NCBI GenBank assembly: GCA_026003195.1
Contig: BPGU01000004.1
Span: 134,317 to 198,316, forward strand
Source of the DNA: Armatimonadota bacterium
GTDB lineage: Bacteria > Armatimonadota > HRBIN16
Reading direction: 5' to 3'
Length of the DNA stretch: 64,000 nt
The translations under genes and the position numbers were made by a program. This document shows, in pieces, positions 8,670 through 16,354 of the stretch; positions within the stretch are counted from its first letter, which is position 1; each line of letters opens with the position of its first letter. Below the pieces are notes generated by a model. That model saw only the letters and a list, made by a program, of their open reading frames with translations. It did not search any database and was not told the DNA's origin.

Positions 8670-9440
8670 TCACAGCCGATTCACTGTCAGTCCACCGTCC
8701 ACCATGATAACCGCGCCGGTGGAGTAGGGCAGGTCGCCGCGTGCCAGCATCGCTACCGCCTTGCCCACATCCTCCGGCGTGCCCCAGCGCGGTTGCAGAG
8801 TCAAGCCTTCGGCGATCAGGCGATCGTAGCGTTCCTGCACGGGAGCGGTCATGTCGGTGCGGATGATACCGGGGCGCACCTCGTAGACGGGAATGTCGAA
8901 CTCCGCCAGTCGCACCGCCCACAGCTGCGCCGCCATCGCCAGCCCCGCTTTGGAGATGCAGTAATCTCCCCGATTGACCGAAGCCACCGTCGCCGAAATG
9001 GAGGTGATGAACACGATGCAGGCGGAGAAGTCAGCGTCTGCTTGCTTCTGCTCGATCATCCAGCGGGCGGTCGCCTGAGTGAGGAAGTAGGGAGCTTGCA
9101 GATTGATACGGATGAGCCGCTCGAAGCTCTCCTCACTGGCTTCCAGAATATCCGCCCGCACCTGTGGCGCAACACCTGCGTTGTTCACCAGCACGTTCAA
9201 CCGCCCGAAACGTTCACGCACTAGTTGCACCAGCTGGCGATGCTGCTCGGGCTGAGAGAGGTCTGCCTGAAAATACTCGACGGGCACGCCCAGCGCGCTT
9301 AGTTCCTGCAGCACATCGGCTACCGCATCGAGCGGGCGCACGCCGTTGAGCGCGAGCGCATACCCCTCCTGCGCCAGGCACCGTGCGATGCCCAGCCCAA
9401 TACCGCGCGTGCCGCCCGTGATCAGTGCGACCGGATGCAT
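8670..9440 (-). CDS. Short-chain dehydrogenase/reductase (FabG-like)
   Basis: 256 residues with the SDR nucleotide motif TGGTRGIG near the N terminus, NNAG in the centre, and an S...Y-x3-K active site (YCISKAG). The C-terminal IMVDGGLTVNRL is typical of FabG-like reductases. ATG 9440 follows the upstream gene's stop by 2 bp (TAACCATG), so the two are translationally coupled. The neighbouring sugar ABC ATPase and glycosidase-like protein suggest a sugar or polyol oxidoreductase rather than a fatty acid synthesis enzyme. The substrate is unknown. Confidence 0.88.
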   Translation of the reverse strand: MHPVALITGGTRGIGLGIARCLAQEGYALALNGVRPLDAVADVLQELSALGVPVEYFQADLSQPEQHRQLVQLVRERFGRLNVLVNNAGVAPQVRADILEASEESFERLIRINLQAPYFLTQATARWMIEQKQADADFSACIVFITSISATVASVNRGDYCISKAGLAMAAQLWAVRLAEFDIPVYEVRPGIIRTDMTAPVQERYDRLIAEGLTLQPRWGTPEDVGKAVAMLARGDLPYSTGAVIMVDGGLTVNRL

Positions 9441-9442
9441 GG

Positions 9443-11083
9443 TTACTGGATTGCCACTACCGTCCATAGTCCTGCGCTTTGAACCTCTACCGATACGTCT
9501 TCTCTATTCTTCTGCAGGGTGACCGTGATTGCTTTGCCCTCCGGCGAAAAGACGGCTGCCTCGCGAGGTGAGATGCCCAGACGCCTGAGCAACACACCGC
9601 CGAGGCGTACCTTCACGTCCACAGGGGCAACGCCATCCGCCTCCACCCGGTAATTGCGGTTCAGCAGGTGAATCACCAGCGGATAGCCGCCTCTCTGCGC
9701 GCGCCGACGCAGGGACACCACGAAACTGCCCGCGCTTTCTACACGCAGCTGGCTTTGCGTCTCTTCGGGCAGGTTAGAAAGCGATTGCTCTGCGGAGAGC
9801 ACGCGGTAGCCGCTCGGTCTGGCATTACCAGCGGTGTGCGCGCGTCCATCGGGGGTACGGTACAGAACCGCGAAAGGCACACTCGCCTCCAGCATCGCCA
9901 GCGCCAGGCGTTTGGTGGCTTCGAAGCGTTGCTCGTCGACCTCCAGCAGGGTGTTGCTCAGAGGCAAGTAGCCATCGAACAGGTCACGATGCTCGCGCAC
10001 AAAGCGATACAGATAGGCGAAATCTTCGGGTTTGCCACGCCACCAGTGCGTGCCCTTTTCGGGCGTGTAGCACCACTGGTTGTGTGGCACCATGAACACC
10101 GAACCGAAGGCGTACGCCTGCGCAATCCATGTGCGCACCATACCCGGCTTCTCCTGGGCGGCTATCCACGCCCAGTCCCATCCGCTGGCGGTTGCGGTTT
10201 GTCGCTTGTTGAACGCTTCTACCAATCGGTAGACGAACAGCGGTTCCACCGACACTTTGCCTGACGCCGCGTGATGGTCTACCTCTCCGCAGAAGTAGTC
10301 TACCAGTGGCTCCACCAGTAGCGCCTCGGGGCTGGATGCGCTGGAGTTGACGCTGCGTAACAGAGCCTTGCGCCGAATGCGCTCTGCCTTTTCATACACC
10401 TGCTGGACAAGCGCCATCATTGCCTCGCGCTGGAAACGTTGAAACTCCGCTCCGAAGGGCACCGTCCAGGGGTTCTGGCGATAGCGCTCGGCGGTGATGC
10501 CCTGCTGGAGTAAGTAGTCACGGTAATTGAACTTCTCCGCTTCACTCGCACTCAGCTTGCCCGTGCGCTTCAGGTATTCGCGAAAACCTTTCAGACAGTG
10601 TTCACAAAAGCAACCTCCGTTCCACGCAGCGCATGCGGACGTACCCCTGTAGTCGTCGATATGCAGTCCGTCAACGGGAGCAAGGCAGGCGCGTTCGGTT
10701 TGATCCATCAGGTAGGCACGGTAGTCCGGGCTGTTAGAGCAAAACCAGTAAGCGGGATGTCCTTTGTGCGAATGGTCATGCAGCCAGGGCACCGTGAGGG
10801 GCTTACCGTTCAGGTCACGGCAGACAGAGTCCATGAAACGGTCGGGACAAAAATCGATAAAGCCTGCAAAATCCACCAGAAAATCCACGCTGGCACAGTA
10901 GCGCATCTTGCGTCGCTTTGCCTCGTCCACCTGGGCGAGGAACTGCTCTAGAGCGTGCCCCTCTCGCGAGCGAGCCCTGCCGCCCCATCCGGTGACCGTG
11001 CCCGAATACAGGTCATATTGCCTCGGTTCCGGGGCGTACATAAACACCACATCGCTGGCTTCGATGCGTGGTCGTGATGGCAT
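9443..11083 (-). CDS. Putative glycoside-hydrolase-like TIM-barrel protein
   Basis: 546 residues without a signal peptide. The first about 400 residues look like a (beta/alpha)8 barrel: DVVFMYAPEPRQYDLY start, HIDDYRGTSAC, and a Cys-rich CFCEHCLKGFREYL segment as in GH42-like enzymes. A beta-rich C-terminal part (about 430-546; SFVVSLRRR...YPLVIHLLNRNY) resembles the sandwich domain that follows such barrels. It heads the minus-strand run with the SDR and ABC ATPase. The exact family and substrate cannot be named from the sequence alone. Confidence 0.6.
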   Translation of the reverse strand: MPSRPRIEASDVVFMYAPEPRQYDLYSGTVTGWGGRARSREGHALEQFLAQVDEAKRRKMRYCASVDFLVDFAGFIDFCPDRFMDSVCRDLNGKPLTVPWLHDHSHKGHPAYWFCSNSPDYRAYLMDQTERACLAPVDGLHIDDYRGTSACAAWNGGCFCEHCLKGFREYLKRTGKLSASEAEKFNYRDYLLQQGITAERYRQNPWTVPFGAEFQRFQREAMMALVQQVYEKAERIRRKALLRSVNSSASSPEALLVEPLVDYFCGEVDHHAASGKVSVEPLFVYRLVEAFNKRQTATASGWDWAWIAAQEKPGMVRTWIAQAYAFGSVFMVPHNQWCYTPEKGTHWWRGKPEDFAYLYRFVREHRDLFDGYLPLSNTLLEVDEQRFEATKRLALAMLEASVPFAVLYRTPDGRAHTAGNARPSGYRVLSAEQSLSNLPEETQSQLRVESAGSFVVSLRRRAQRGGYPLVIHLLNRNYRVEADGVAPVDVKVRLGGVLLRRLGISPREAAVFSPEGKAITVTLQKNREDVSVEVQSAGLWTVVAIQ

Positions 11084-11086
11084 TGT

Positions 11087-11548
11087 CTACTCTCCTCCGG
11101 CGAGCTTCTCTATCAGCTTCGCCGGGGTAATAGCGGTGACCTCCTGGTATCGGCTGAAATCGTCGGGGTTGAGGGTGAGGATGTGGGGTATAGCGTATGC
11201 CAGAGCAAACGCTACCAGTCGTGCGTCATGTACCTCTTTGCCCTTCACCTCGTGGCGACGTACCACCTCCAGCCACCGCTGAGCGATGTCGGGAGGCTCC
11301 TCCAGGAGAGGTATGGCATCAAGGAACAGGTGGCAATCGGAGTAAGCCTGCTCTACGCTACGTCCCAAGCCGTTTGCTTCCAGAGGGCGAGTTGCCACGC
11401 TCCAAAACTCGATGAGCACTTGCGTGCAAAGGTACAGTTCGTGCTCACCATCGATGAGCAGTTCAATAGCACGCTCGCATTCTACAAGTTGAGGACTGTT
11501 CTTGTCGCGCAATCGGACAAGCACGTTAGTGTCCACCATCAGCCTCAT
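11087..11548 (-). CDS. PIN-domain toxin (VapC-like), copy 1
   Basis: 153 residues. PIN ribonuclease features: MRLMVDTNVLVRL (first Asp), QVLIEFW (Glu), VHDARLVAFALAY (Asp) and a terminal LTLNPDDFSRY (Asp). It should cleave RNA unless bound by its antitoxin, which is encoded 7 bp upstream (11556-11792). It is closely related to copy 2 at 11827; the shared C-terminal region includes a 64-bp identical DNA block. It is intact by eye. Confidence 0.9.
   Translation of the reverse strand: MRLMVDTNVLVRLRDKNSPQLVECERAIELLIDGEHELYLCTQVLIEFWSVATRPLEANGLGRSVEQAYSDCHLFLDAIPLLEEPPDIAQRWLEVVRRHEVKGKEVHDARLVAFALAYAIPHILTLNPDDFSRYQEVTAITPAKLIEKLAGGE
11124..11187. repeat. 64-bp block identical to 11858-11921 (duplicated toxin-antitoxin cassette)
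   Basis: Both blocks encode the same toxin C-terminal stretch (HILTLNPDDFSRYQEVTAIT) without a single nucleotide difference, while the rest of the toxins has diverged. The two antitoxin starts also share an almost identical segment (near 11745-11792 and 12470-12518). This indicates tandem duplication with recent gene conversion or selection on this part. Confidence 0.85.
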
Positions 11549-11555
11549 CGCGCGT

Positions 11556-11792
11556 TCAGTCCTCGTACAGATTCTCGCGTCGGAGGGCTTCCTCCGGGAT
11601 GTTGGCTCCCTCTACCGCGGTGGCTACCAGCTGCTTCAGCGCTCTGAGCCGTTGTTCGCGCGATGGTCTATCGTCAGTCTGCGCCCCTTGCTCGATGATT
11701 TGCAGGGTGACTTCTTGCCCCTCCTGCAATTCCAGAGGTTCCTCCGGGATCAGCACTTTGCCGTCATAACGAGCATGAATAAGCGTTTTCAT
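11556..11792 (-). CDS. AF2212/DUF104-like antitoxin, copy 1
   Basis: 78 residues starting MKTLIHARYDGKVLIPEEPLELQEG, the usual start of the DUF104-type antitoxin family that pairs with PIN toxins. The C-terminal tail (about 45-78) is charged and helical, fitting a toxin-binding arm. ATG 11792 is chosen because AGGAGG lies 8 nt upstream; the longer GTG start at 11801 would overlap that site. It is upstream of and co-oriented with PIN copy 1. Confidence 0.85.
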   Translation of the reverse strand: MKTLIHARYDGKVLIPEEPLELQEGQEVTLQIIEQGAQTDDRPSREQRLRALKQLVATAVEGANIPEEALRRENLYED

Positions 11793-11826
11793 CACGAACA
11801 CCTCCTGATACTCATTCTACCACTTT

Positions 11827-12282
11827 TCAACCGCTCAGCTGCTCCACCAACTGTGCTGGGGTAATAGCGGTGACCTCCTGGTATCGGCTGAAATCGTCGG
11901 GGTTGAGGGTGAGGATGTGGGAGATACCATGTGCTACGGAGAAAGCTACCAGCCGCGCGTCGTGCACCTCTTTGCCTTTCACCTCATAGTGGCGCACCAG
12001 CTCCAGCCAGCGATGCGCTATATCGGGAGGTTCGTCGAGTAAGGACATCACAAAGAGGTAATCCGCGCAGTCCTCGTCAGTCACCTGAATAGAGCGTCCC
12101 AATCCGTTTGCTTCTGCGGGGCGCGTGCTGACTGCCCAGTACTCGATAAGCACCTGGGCACATAGAGCCAGAGTGTAGTCTTGTTCTATCGCCAGGAGCA
12201 CAGCCTGCTCGCAAACCTGTCTGATTGGGCTGCTGTGGTCACTGAGGCGCACCAGAATACTGGTGTCTACAAGCAGGTTCAT
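11827..12282 (-). CDS. PIN-domain toxin (VapC-like), copy 2
   Basis: 151 residues with the same acidic residues as copy 1 (MNLLVDTSILVRL, QVLIEYW, VHDARLVAFSVAH, LTLNPDDFSRY). Its ATG overlaps the antitoxin stop in an ATGA (12279-12282), the tight coupling normal for such pairs. The paralogues share much of the C-terminal half but differ in the N-terminal half, where antitoxin contact and target specificity often lie. Confidence 0.9.
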   Translation of the reverse strand: MNLLVDTSILVRLSDHSSPIRQVCEQAVLLAIEQDYTLALCAQVLIEYWAVSTRPAEANGLGRSIQVTDEDCADYLFVMSLLDEPPDIAHRWLELVRHYEVKGKEVHDARLVAFSVAHGISHILTLNPDDFSRYQEVTAITPAQLVEQLSG

Positions 12283-12518
12283 ACTCTGTCCTCATAGATA
12301 TTCTCGCGACGCAGCGCTTCATCAGGAAGGTCTATGCCCTTTGCACCGCGCTCGACAATACGTCTTAGCACATCTTTCTTTTGCTCCTTTGACAACACCC
12401 CTGCCTGTAGCGGCAGTTCCAGCAGAAATACAGCCACCCTTTGTCCTTCTCGAAGTTCCAGAGGTTCCTCTGGGATCAGCACTTTGCCGTCATAACGAGC
12501 ATGGATGAGCGTTTTCAT
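12279..12518 (-). CDS. AF2212/DUF104-like antitoxin, copy 2
   Basis: 79 residues starting MKTLIHARYDGKVLIPEEPLELREG, almost the same N terminus as copy 1, with a diverged C-terminal half (SKEQKKDVLRRIVERGAKGI). The C-terminal divergence parallels that of the toxins, which suggests the two cassettes may now be insulated from each other. A GGAGG site (TGGAGGTGTTTCCG) precedes ATG 12518. Confidence 0.85.
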   Translation of the reverse strand: MKTLIHARYDGKVLIPEEPLELREGQRVAVFLLELPLQAGVLSKEQKKDVLRRIVERGAKGIDLPDEALRRENIYEDRV

Positions 12519-12568
12519 CGGAAACACCTCCATAGAGATTGTACCACTGCAGGTGCGTGAGGATACCG

Positions 12569-13945
12569 TTATCCGTTCCCGAAGAAAGCATAGTACTTTT
12601 CTCCCTGTGCAACACGCTGCACATACAGGCACGCTTCGCGCAGGTGGTAATCGCCCCACATGCTCGCCTCGCCGCAGGGGATGCGCCTGTCTTCGGGCAC
12701 ATGGTCCCAGCCGTTCGGGCGGTGGTACACACTGTGTAGTAACAACCCCTGGTGCGCTTCATCGGTGCTGAGGTAGGGTTCTTGCAACAGACGTTTCAGC
12801 ACGGTCAAGCCAGCTTGCCAGTAGTGTTCGCCTCCGCTTCCGTGTACGGACATCCAGTGTCCCAGCCTCAGCAGTCCCTGCGCGGCGATGGCGGCGGCAG
12901 AGCTGTCTACCGGTTCGTGGTCGTTGAAGGGGTCGGCGGGGCGGTTCAAGTAGTCGCCCAGCTCACGCAGGCGCGGTGCACCGGTATCCCAATAGGGAAC
13001 GCCATCGGTGGGTGTGTTCTCGATATAGAAATCGCAGGTTGCCAGCGCAGGCTGAAGCAGCAGATCCTGCACCGCTTTGCGACCGCCAAAGGGTTCCATC
13101 TCCGCATCACCCAGCGTCTCCACAAACTCCAGCTGTTCGGCAAAACCCAGCATCACCCATGCCAGCCCGCGCGTCCATGTGCTGAAGGGTGAGTAACCCT
13201 GCTGGGTGGAGGGGCAACGGTAACTGCCGTCCTTGGGGTTGAATAGGCTCTCGTGTGCTACTCGCCCGCGCACGTCGTAAATATCGCGCCCCTCGCCGTA
13301 GTACACGGTGTAGCGTGCGGTGGTGCGCGCGTGCAGAATCAGCCTTTCCAGTAGCGAAACCGGTCGGTCGCCTTCCTCCTTGAGCACATGTCCCAACCGG
13401 TGTGCTAAAGCGAGCACGCGCAGGGTACGCATGGTGTCGGCGAACAGTGAATGCGGTCCGTTAAAGGAGTAGATGTACCCGCCACCGTCGGCGGTACGTG
13501 TCCAGCGGGTTGCCTGCACCGCGCCGCTACAACGGATAGCGAGCTCGCACAGGCGAAGTTCATTCTCGTCGTGGGGGATCCTTCCCTCCCGCATCAGCCG
13601 CCACAGGTTGCCGTAGGTGCTGACCACGTTGAAGCCATGATCGTGCACGCCCGTGTGGGTGATGTGGATAGGGATATGACGGTATGTCCCCTCGCGCCCA
13701 ATGTGCAGGAACCGTTCCTCGCCGGTGGCATCAAACTGCAGCAAGGCGGAGCCGAACTGGAAGCCGTGTGTCCAGTCCGTCCAGGCGCGGCTGGTGTAGC
13801 GTCCCCGCACTGTAAACACCGGCGCACCTGCGTCCGGCGACCAGGTCTCCTCTATCGCCAGTATCTTCGCCGCTGACAGCTGCCACATCCGCTCGATAGC
13901 GGGCAACAGGTCAGAAGGGGTCAGGTTGTTATCGATATGGAGCAT
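12569..13945 (-). CDS. GH88-like unsaturated glucuronyl hydrolase
   Basis: 458 residues of an alpha/alpha-barrel enzyme of GH88 type, which removes the unsaturated uronic acid left by polysaccharide lyases. Typical elements are ARAWTDWTHGFQFGSALLQFDATGEERF-like barrel helices, HDHGFNVVSTYGNL, and the segment STWTRGLAWVMLGFAE. The later part has YWDTGAPR and DSSAAAIAAQGLL, as in the family. The catalytic Asp residues are probably in HDHGF and in the AWTDW or DSSAA segments. No signal peptide, so cytoplasmic. ATG 13945 was chosen from GGGAGGAA about 9 nt upstream. Confidence 0.85.
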   Translation of the reverse strand: MLHIDNNLTPSDLLPAIERMWQLSAAKILAIEETWSPDAGAPVFTVRGRYTSRAWTDWTHGFQFGSALLQFDATGEERFLHIGREGTYRHIPIHITHTGVHDHGFNVVSTYGNLWRLMREGRIPHDENELRLCELAIRCSGAVQATRWTRTADGGGYIYSFNGPHSLFADTMRTLRVLALAHRLGHVLKEEGDRPVSLLERLILHARTTARYTVYYGEGRDIYDVRGRVAHESLFNPKDGSYRCPSTQQGYSPFSTWTRGLAWVMLGFAEQLEFVETLGDAEMEPFGGRKAVQDLLLQPALATCDFYIENTPTDGVPYWDTGAPRLRELGDYLNRPADPFNDHEPVDSSAAAIAAQGLLRLGHWMSVHGSGGEHYWQAGLTVLKRLLQEPYLSTDEAHQGLLLHSVYHRPNGWDHVPEDRRIPCGEASMWGDYHLREACLYVQRVAQGEKYYAFFGNG

Positions 13946-13994
13946 AGTAGATGGTTCCTCCCGAAACCGCTCACCCCGCTGGCGCAAGGGTTGG

Positions 13995-14357
13995 CTACAG
14001 TATATCCCCTTTTTGCCAACGCGACAACATCGTTCTGCAAGGGTGTAACGCTGTTCTGCCAAGATAATCATAATCTACCGTTCGGGCGATGTTTCTACCA
14101 GTGGAGTTTTCACTGGTGCGGCGCCGAGTAACCTCTTGACGTATCTGCCAGGCACCAACGATGCCAGCAACCAGCAGGTACAAGCCCCCTGCCAGTAGCA
14201 GAATACCCGGCCAGCGAGGTTTGTACTTTGTCCGCCATGCTTTATCAGGCAGAAATGCAATGACAAAGCCCGCTACGCTAAAGCAGAAACCAATGAGGGC
14301 TGCAGCATAGTACATTCCCAAAGCACTCAGGGCATAGTCAGGATAGCCAGCAGACAT
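13995..14357 (-). CDS. Small integral membrane protein, candidate immunity to Rhs cassette A
   Basis: 120 residues with two clear transmembrane helices (about 12-34 and 48-69). It starts 16 bp after the stop of the orphan Rhs tail at 14374 and on the same strand, the position of an immunity gene. Because that tail looks like a cell-wall-type cysteine peptidase, a membrane-anchored antidote facing the periplasm would fit. The last about 45 residues are hydrophilic, and part of them (RQEVTRRRTSENSTGRNIAR) is encoded by a 64-bp dispersed repeat, so the native C terminus may have been replaced. The function is inferred from position only. Confidence 0.6.
   Translation of the reverse strand: MSAGYPDYALSALGMYYAAALIGFCFSVAGFVIAFLPDKAWRTKYKPRWPGILLLAGGLYLLVAGIVGAWQIRQEVTRRRTSENSTGRNIARTVDYDYLGRTALHPCRTMLSRWQKGDIL
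13999..14027 (-). promoter_or_regulatory. Promoter of the GH88 gene with nearby imperfect inverted repeat
   Basis: Minus strand TTGTCG (14027-14022), 17 bp, TATACT (14004-13999), giving a leader of about 47 nt. An imperfect inverted repeat (TTGCAGAACG ... CGTTGGCAA) spans the -35 region and could be an operator. The promoter lies inside the 3' end of the upstream small membrane gene. Confidence 0.6.
14078..14141. repeat. 64-bp dispersed repeat, copy 1
   Basis: Matches 19608-19671 with about 9 differences in 64; the first 27 bp are identical. On the minus strand both copies stay open in the same frame and encode TGRNIAR. One copy ends a putative immunity gene, the other precedes an antitoxin-like gene. 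It has no terminal inverted repeats of IS type. Confidence 0.7.
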
Positions 14358-14373
14358 GCTCCTCCTCCCCTGT

Positions 14374-14949
14374 TCACCACGTCCGGTATCCGCACTGCTC
14401 TAAAAGCCACTTCGCCACATCATAGCAGTTATTGCCAATTGCGCAATATAAAGGTACATCCTTCGGTGGGTTCTTGATATTTCGGCAAACACATTGCTCT
14501 TGTTCAGAAGTAAGCGGTAATTTGCGACACTGCTCCCCCGGACGGTGGGGAGGTGCGTCATCCCCAGTTTCCCAAGAACCTTCATCAATCCATGGCGTAG
14601 TACACCACTTGCCCGAGGGGCGAAAGCCAAGACACGTACGCCGTTCTGGTCCTCCGCGCTTGCTCTCGTCGCAACAGAGCCATGCGTGACTGCCAACGCC
14701 TGATTTCTGCTCGCCCTCGCACCAGTCCACCCGAAAACCCAAACGGTCAGTGCGCACCACCACCCCATTGCCCACATACGCATACAGATTCATCCCACCC
14801 TCTACTCCTATCGGGTCCCTGGTCAAAAACCTCCCCGTCGCGGGGTAAAGGTAGCGATGTGTCAGTAAGAGTATACCTGTTTCCACGTCCGTGGTGTAGC
14901 CCCATTGCGCTTTGTAGCCGTAGGGGGTGCGGGTGGAACCAGAAGCGTC
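14374..14949 (-). CDS. Orphan Rhs C-terminal cassette A with NlpC/P60-like (permuted papain) tail
   Basis: No start codon; a fragment of an Rhs/YD-repeat protein. The core end is clear: TPYGYKAQWGY, ILLLTHRYL, GRFLTRDPIGVEGGMNLYAYVGNG. After the boundary (RTDRLGF) the tail is unique: SHAWLCC, CLGFRPSGKW, LTSEQEQCVC and PLYCAIGNNCYDVAKWLLEQCG. An early HAW, then GF.P, a conserved helix and a late NNC.D is the layout of permuted NlpC/P60-type cysteine peptidases found as Rhs tails, with His in HAW and Cys in NNC as likely catalytic residues. The frame begins directly after the TGA of the RelE-like toxin gene. Immunity candidate: the membrane protein at 13995. Confidence 0.8.
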   Translation of the reverse strand, partial: DASGSTRTPYGYKAQWGYTTDVETGILLLTHRYLYPATGRFLTRDPIGVEGGMNLYAYVGNGVVVRTDRLGFRVDWCEGEQKSGVGSHAWLCCDESKRGGPERRTCLGFRPSGKWCTTPWIDEGSWETGDDAPPHRPGEQCRKLPLTSEQEQCVCRNIKNPPKDVPLYCAIGNNCYDVAKWLLEQCGYRTW

Positions 14950-15231
14950 TCAGTAAACCTCATCATGCGACCCTAGCGTCAACAACAATATCTCCTCACC
15001 ACCATCCTCTGCAGTAACAAACTCGAACAACAGTCTTACGTCCCTCTCTACCCAGCAAGCCCACACCCCTTCCAGTTCGCCGCGCAGCTTATGCGTACGC
15101 AGTTGCGGCTGGAACGGATCAACACTCAGCTGCTCCAGCACGCCTTTCAGCTTTTCCAGCAGCTGCGGATGCCGGCGCGAGAACCGTTGATACGCCCGCA
15201 CGAAGGTGTTTGTCCAGACCAGCCTTCTCAT
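14950..15231 (-). CDS. RelE/YafQ-family mRNA interferase toxin
   Basis: 93 residues: MRRLVWTNTFVRAYQRFSRR start, LEGVWACWVERDVRLLFEF core and a LLTLGSHDEVY end, typical of RelE/ParE-fold (YafQ-like) toxins that cut ribosome-bound mRNA. The C-terminal SHDEVY carries the His-x3-Tyr type residues common in YafQ-like enzymes. Its ATG overlaps the antitoxin stop (ATGA at 15228-15231). The pair sits inside the Rhs cassette array, between the immunity gene of cassette B and the core fragment of cassette A. Confidence 0.9.
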   Translation of the reverse strand: MRRLVWTNTFVRAYQRFSRRHPQLLEKLKGVLEQLSVDPFQPQLRTHKLRGELEGVWACWVERDVRLLFEFVTAEDGGEEILLLTLGSHDEVY

Positions 15232-15455
15232 TCACCCAGATCGCGCAACAGGTCGTCCACACTACCCCGACGCGCCTCATCCCTCTGGTAAGCGGAGCGA
15301 GCTTTCTCTACCTCTTCTACCAGTTGCTGTCGGCGCAGGCGGCGCAAACGGTTGCTAATGATTTCCACCACCATCCACTGCTCTTCCTCGGAAAGCGCTT
15401 CCACCGCATCCAGAACCTGCTGCACCCCCTGCGGGAGACCAGTTTCCAGAGCCAT
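15228..15455 (-). CDS. Antitoxin partner of the RelE/YafQ-like toxin
   Basis: 75 residues, mostly helical and charged (DAVEALSEEEQWMVVEIISNRLRRLRRQQLVEEVEKA). The end, RRGSVDDLLRDLGE, resembles addiction-module antitoxins whose C terminus wraps the toxin. Directly coupled to the toxin by ATGA. No clear ribbon-helix-helix motif was seen. A GAGGAGGAACC ribosome site lies just before ATG 15455. Confidence 0.82.
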   Translation of the reverse strand: MALETGLPQGVQQVLDAVEALSEEEQWMVVEIISNRLRRLRRQQLVEEVEKARSAYQRDEARRGSVDDLLRDLGE

Positions 15456-15556
15456 CGTGTAGGTTCCTCCTCTCTACCGGCGTTGTGCCTTGCAGTCGTT
15501 ACAGCATGATGATACTTCCAACCGCACAGCTATTGCAAGAGAAAGCATTATCCTCA

Positions 15557-16354
15557 TCATACGCGATCATCCGCCCCGAAGTAGTCCTCAACGGCTTTCC
15601 AGCACGCTTGGCAAACTGCTACGCTCTGACACCGCTGCGTCACCTCTCGCAGCATGTGCTTGGCAGCCTCTCCGCGAATATGAAACCCTATCGTTTCGCA
15701 GATTTTCCACAGAGCCATATCGTCTACGTCTTGGGTCAAGCATAACCGGTCCACATACAGCAGCACCCTTTTCAAAGCGTCCAAGAGTTCTCGTTTTCGC
15801 ACCTCATCCATGCGGTCAATCACCCAGTTGTCCAGAACGAACAGCACGTTCCATGCTGTGCCGTGACGCCACGGTGTTTCCTGGAGGAGTAGCGAAATCA
15901 AGTCACGCCAGGCAACATACTCCGCCCAGTCCACAATGGTCAGCCAGATATCCTCTTGCGGATGCAGGATGTTTTGCAGAAACAGCCGTCGCTTGTCGGC
16001 TGCGGTGTAGCAGTAGGCATTCTCTGCTGCTTTGAACCCAGCCTCGCGCACCTTGATATGATGATGACACAGGCGGCGGCGAACGAAACGTCTTAGCGTA
16101 TACCACACCTGCCGATGGATCCGGTTAGGTGCTTTCTTGTGCCAACCGTACACTTCCCAAAGGAGCAGGGGTGTGATAAAGGTCACATCTGGGTCGTAAT
16201 CGCTACGCACGCACTCCAGCACAAGAGCACAAGCCTCGGCAGGGGACAACGATCCCAGTCGCTCTCTAAGACGCCTGAGGCTCTGGTCCCTACTGCCGCG
16301 TGCCCAACGCCTGAGCCAGTATCGCATGTAACAACAGTAGTGCCGTGCCGTCAT
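15557..16354 (-). CDS. Candidate immunity protein of Rhs cassette B (helical-repeat type)
   Basis: 265 residues, predicted all helical, with HEAT-like spacing (RLRERLGSLSPAEACALVLE; VREAGFKAAENAYCY; LDALKRVLLYVDRLC; GEAAKHMLREV). ATG 16354 overlaps the cassette B stop as ATGA (16351-16354), so it is translationally coupled to the toxin tail, the strongest immunity signal in the array. An upstream in-frame ATG at 16453 lies within the toxin tail and is not preferred. It resembles in style the helical C-terminal half of cassette D. No family could be named. Confidence 0.65.
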   Translation of the reverse strand: MTARHYCCYMRYWLRRWARGSRDQSLRRLRERLGSLSPAEACALVLECVRSDYDPDVTFITPLLLWEVYGWHKKAPNRIHRQVWYTLRRFVRRRLCHHHIKVREAGFKAAENAYCYTAADKRRLFLQNILHPQEDIWLTIVDWAEYVAWRDLISLLLQETPWRHGTAWNVLFVLDNWVIDRMDEVRKRELLDALKRVLLYVDRLCLTQDVDDMALWKICETIGFHIRGEAAKHMLREVTQRCQSVAVCQACWKAVEDYFGADDRV

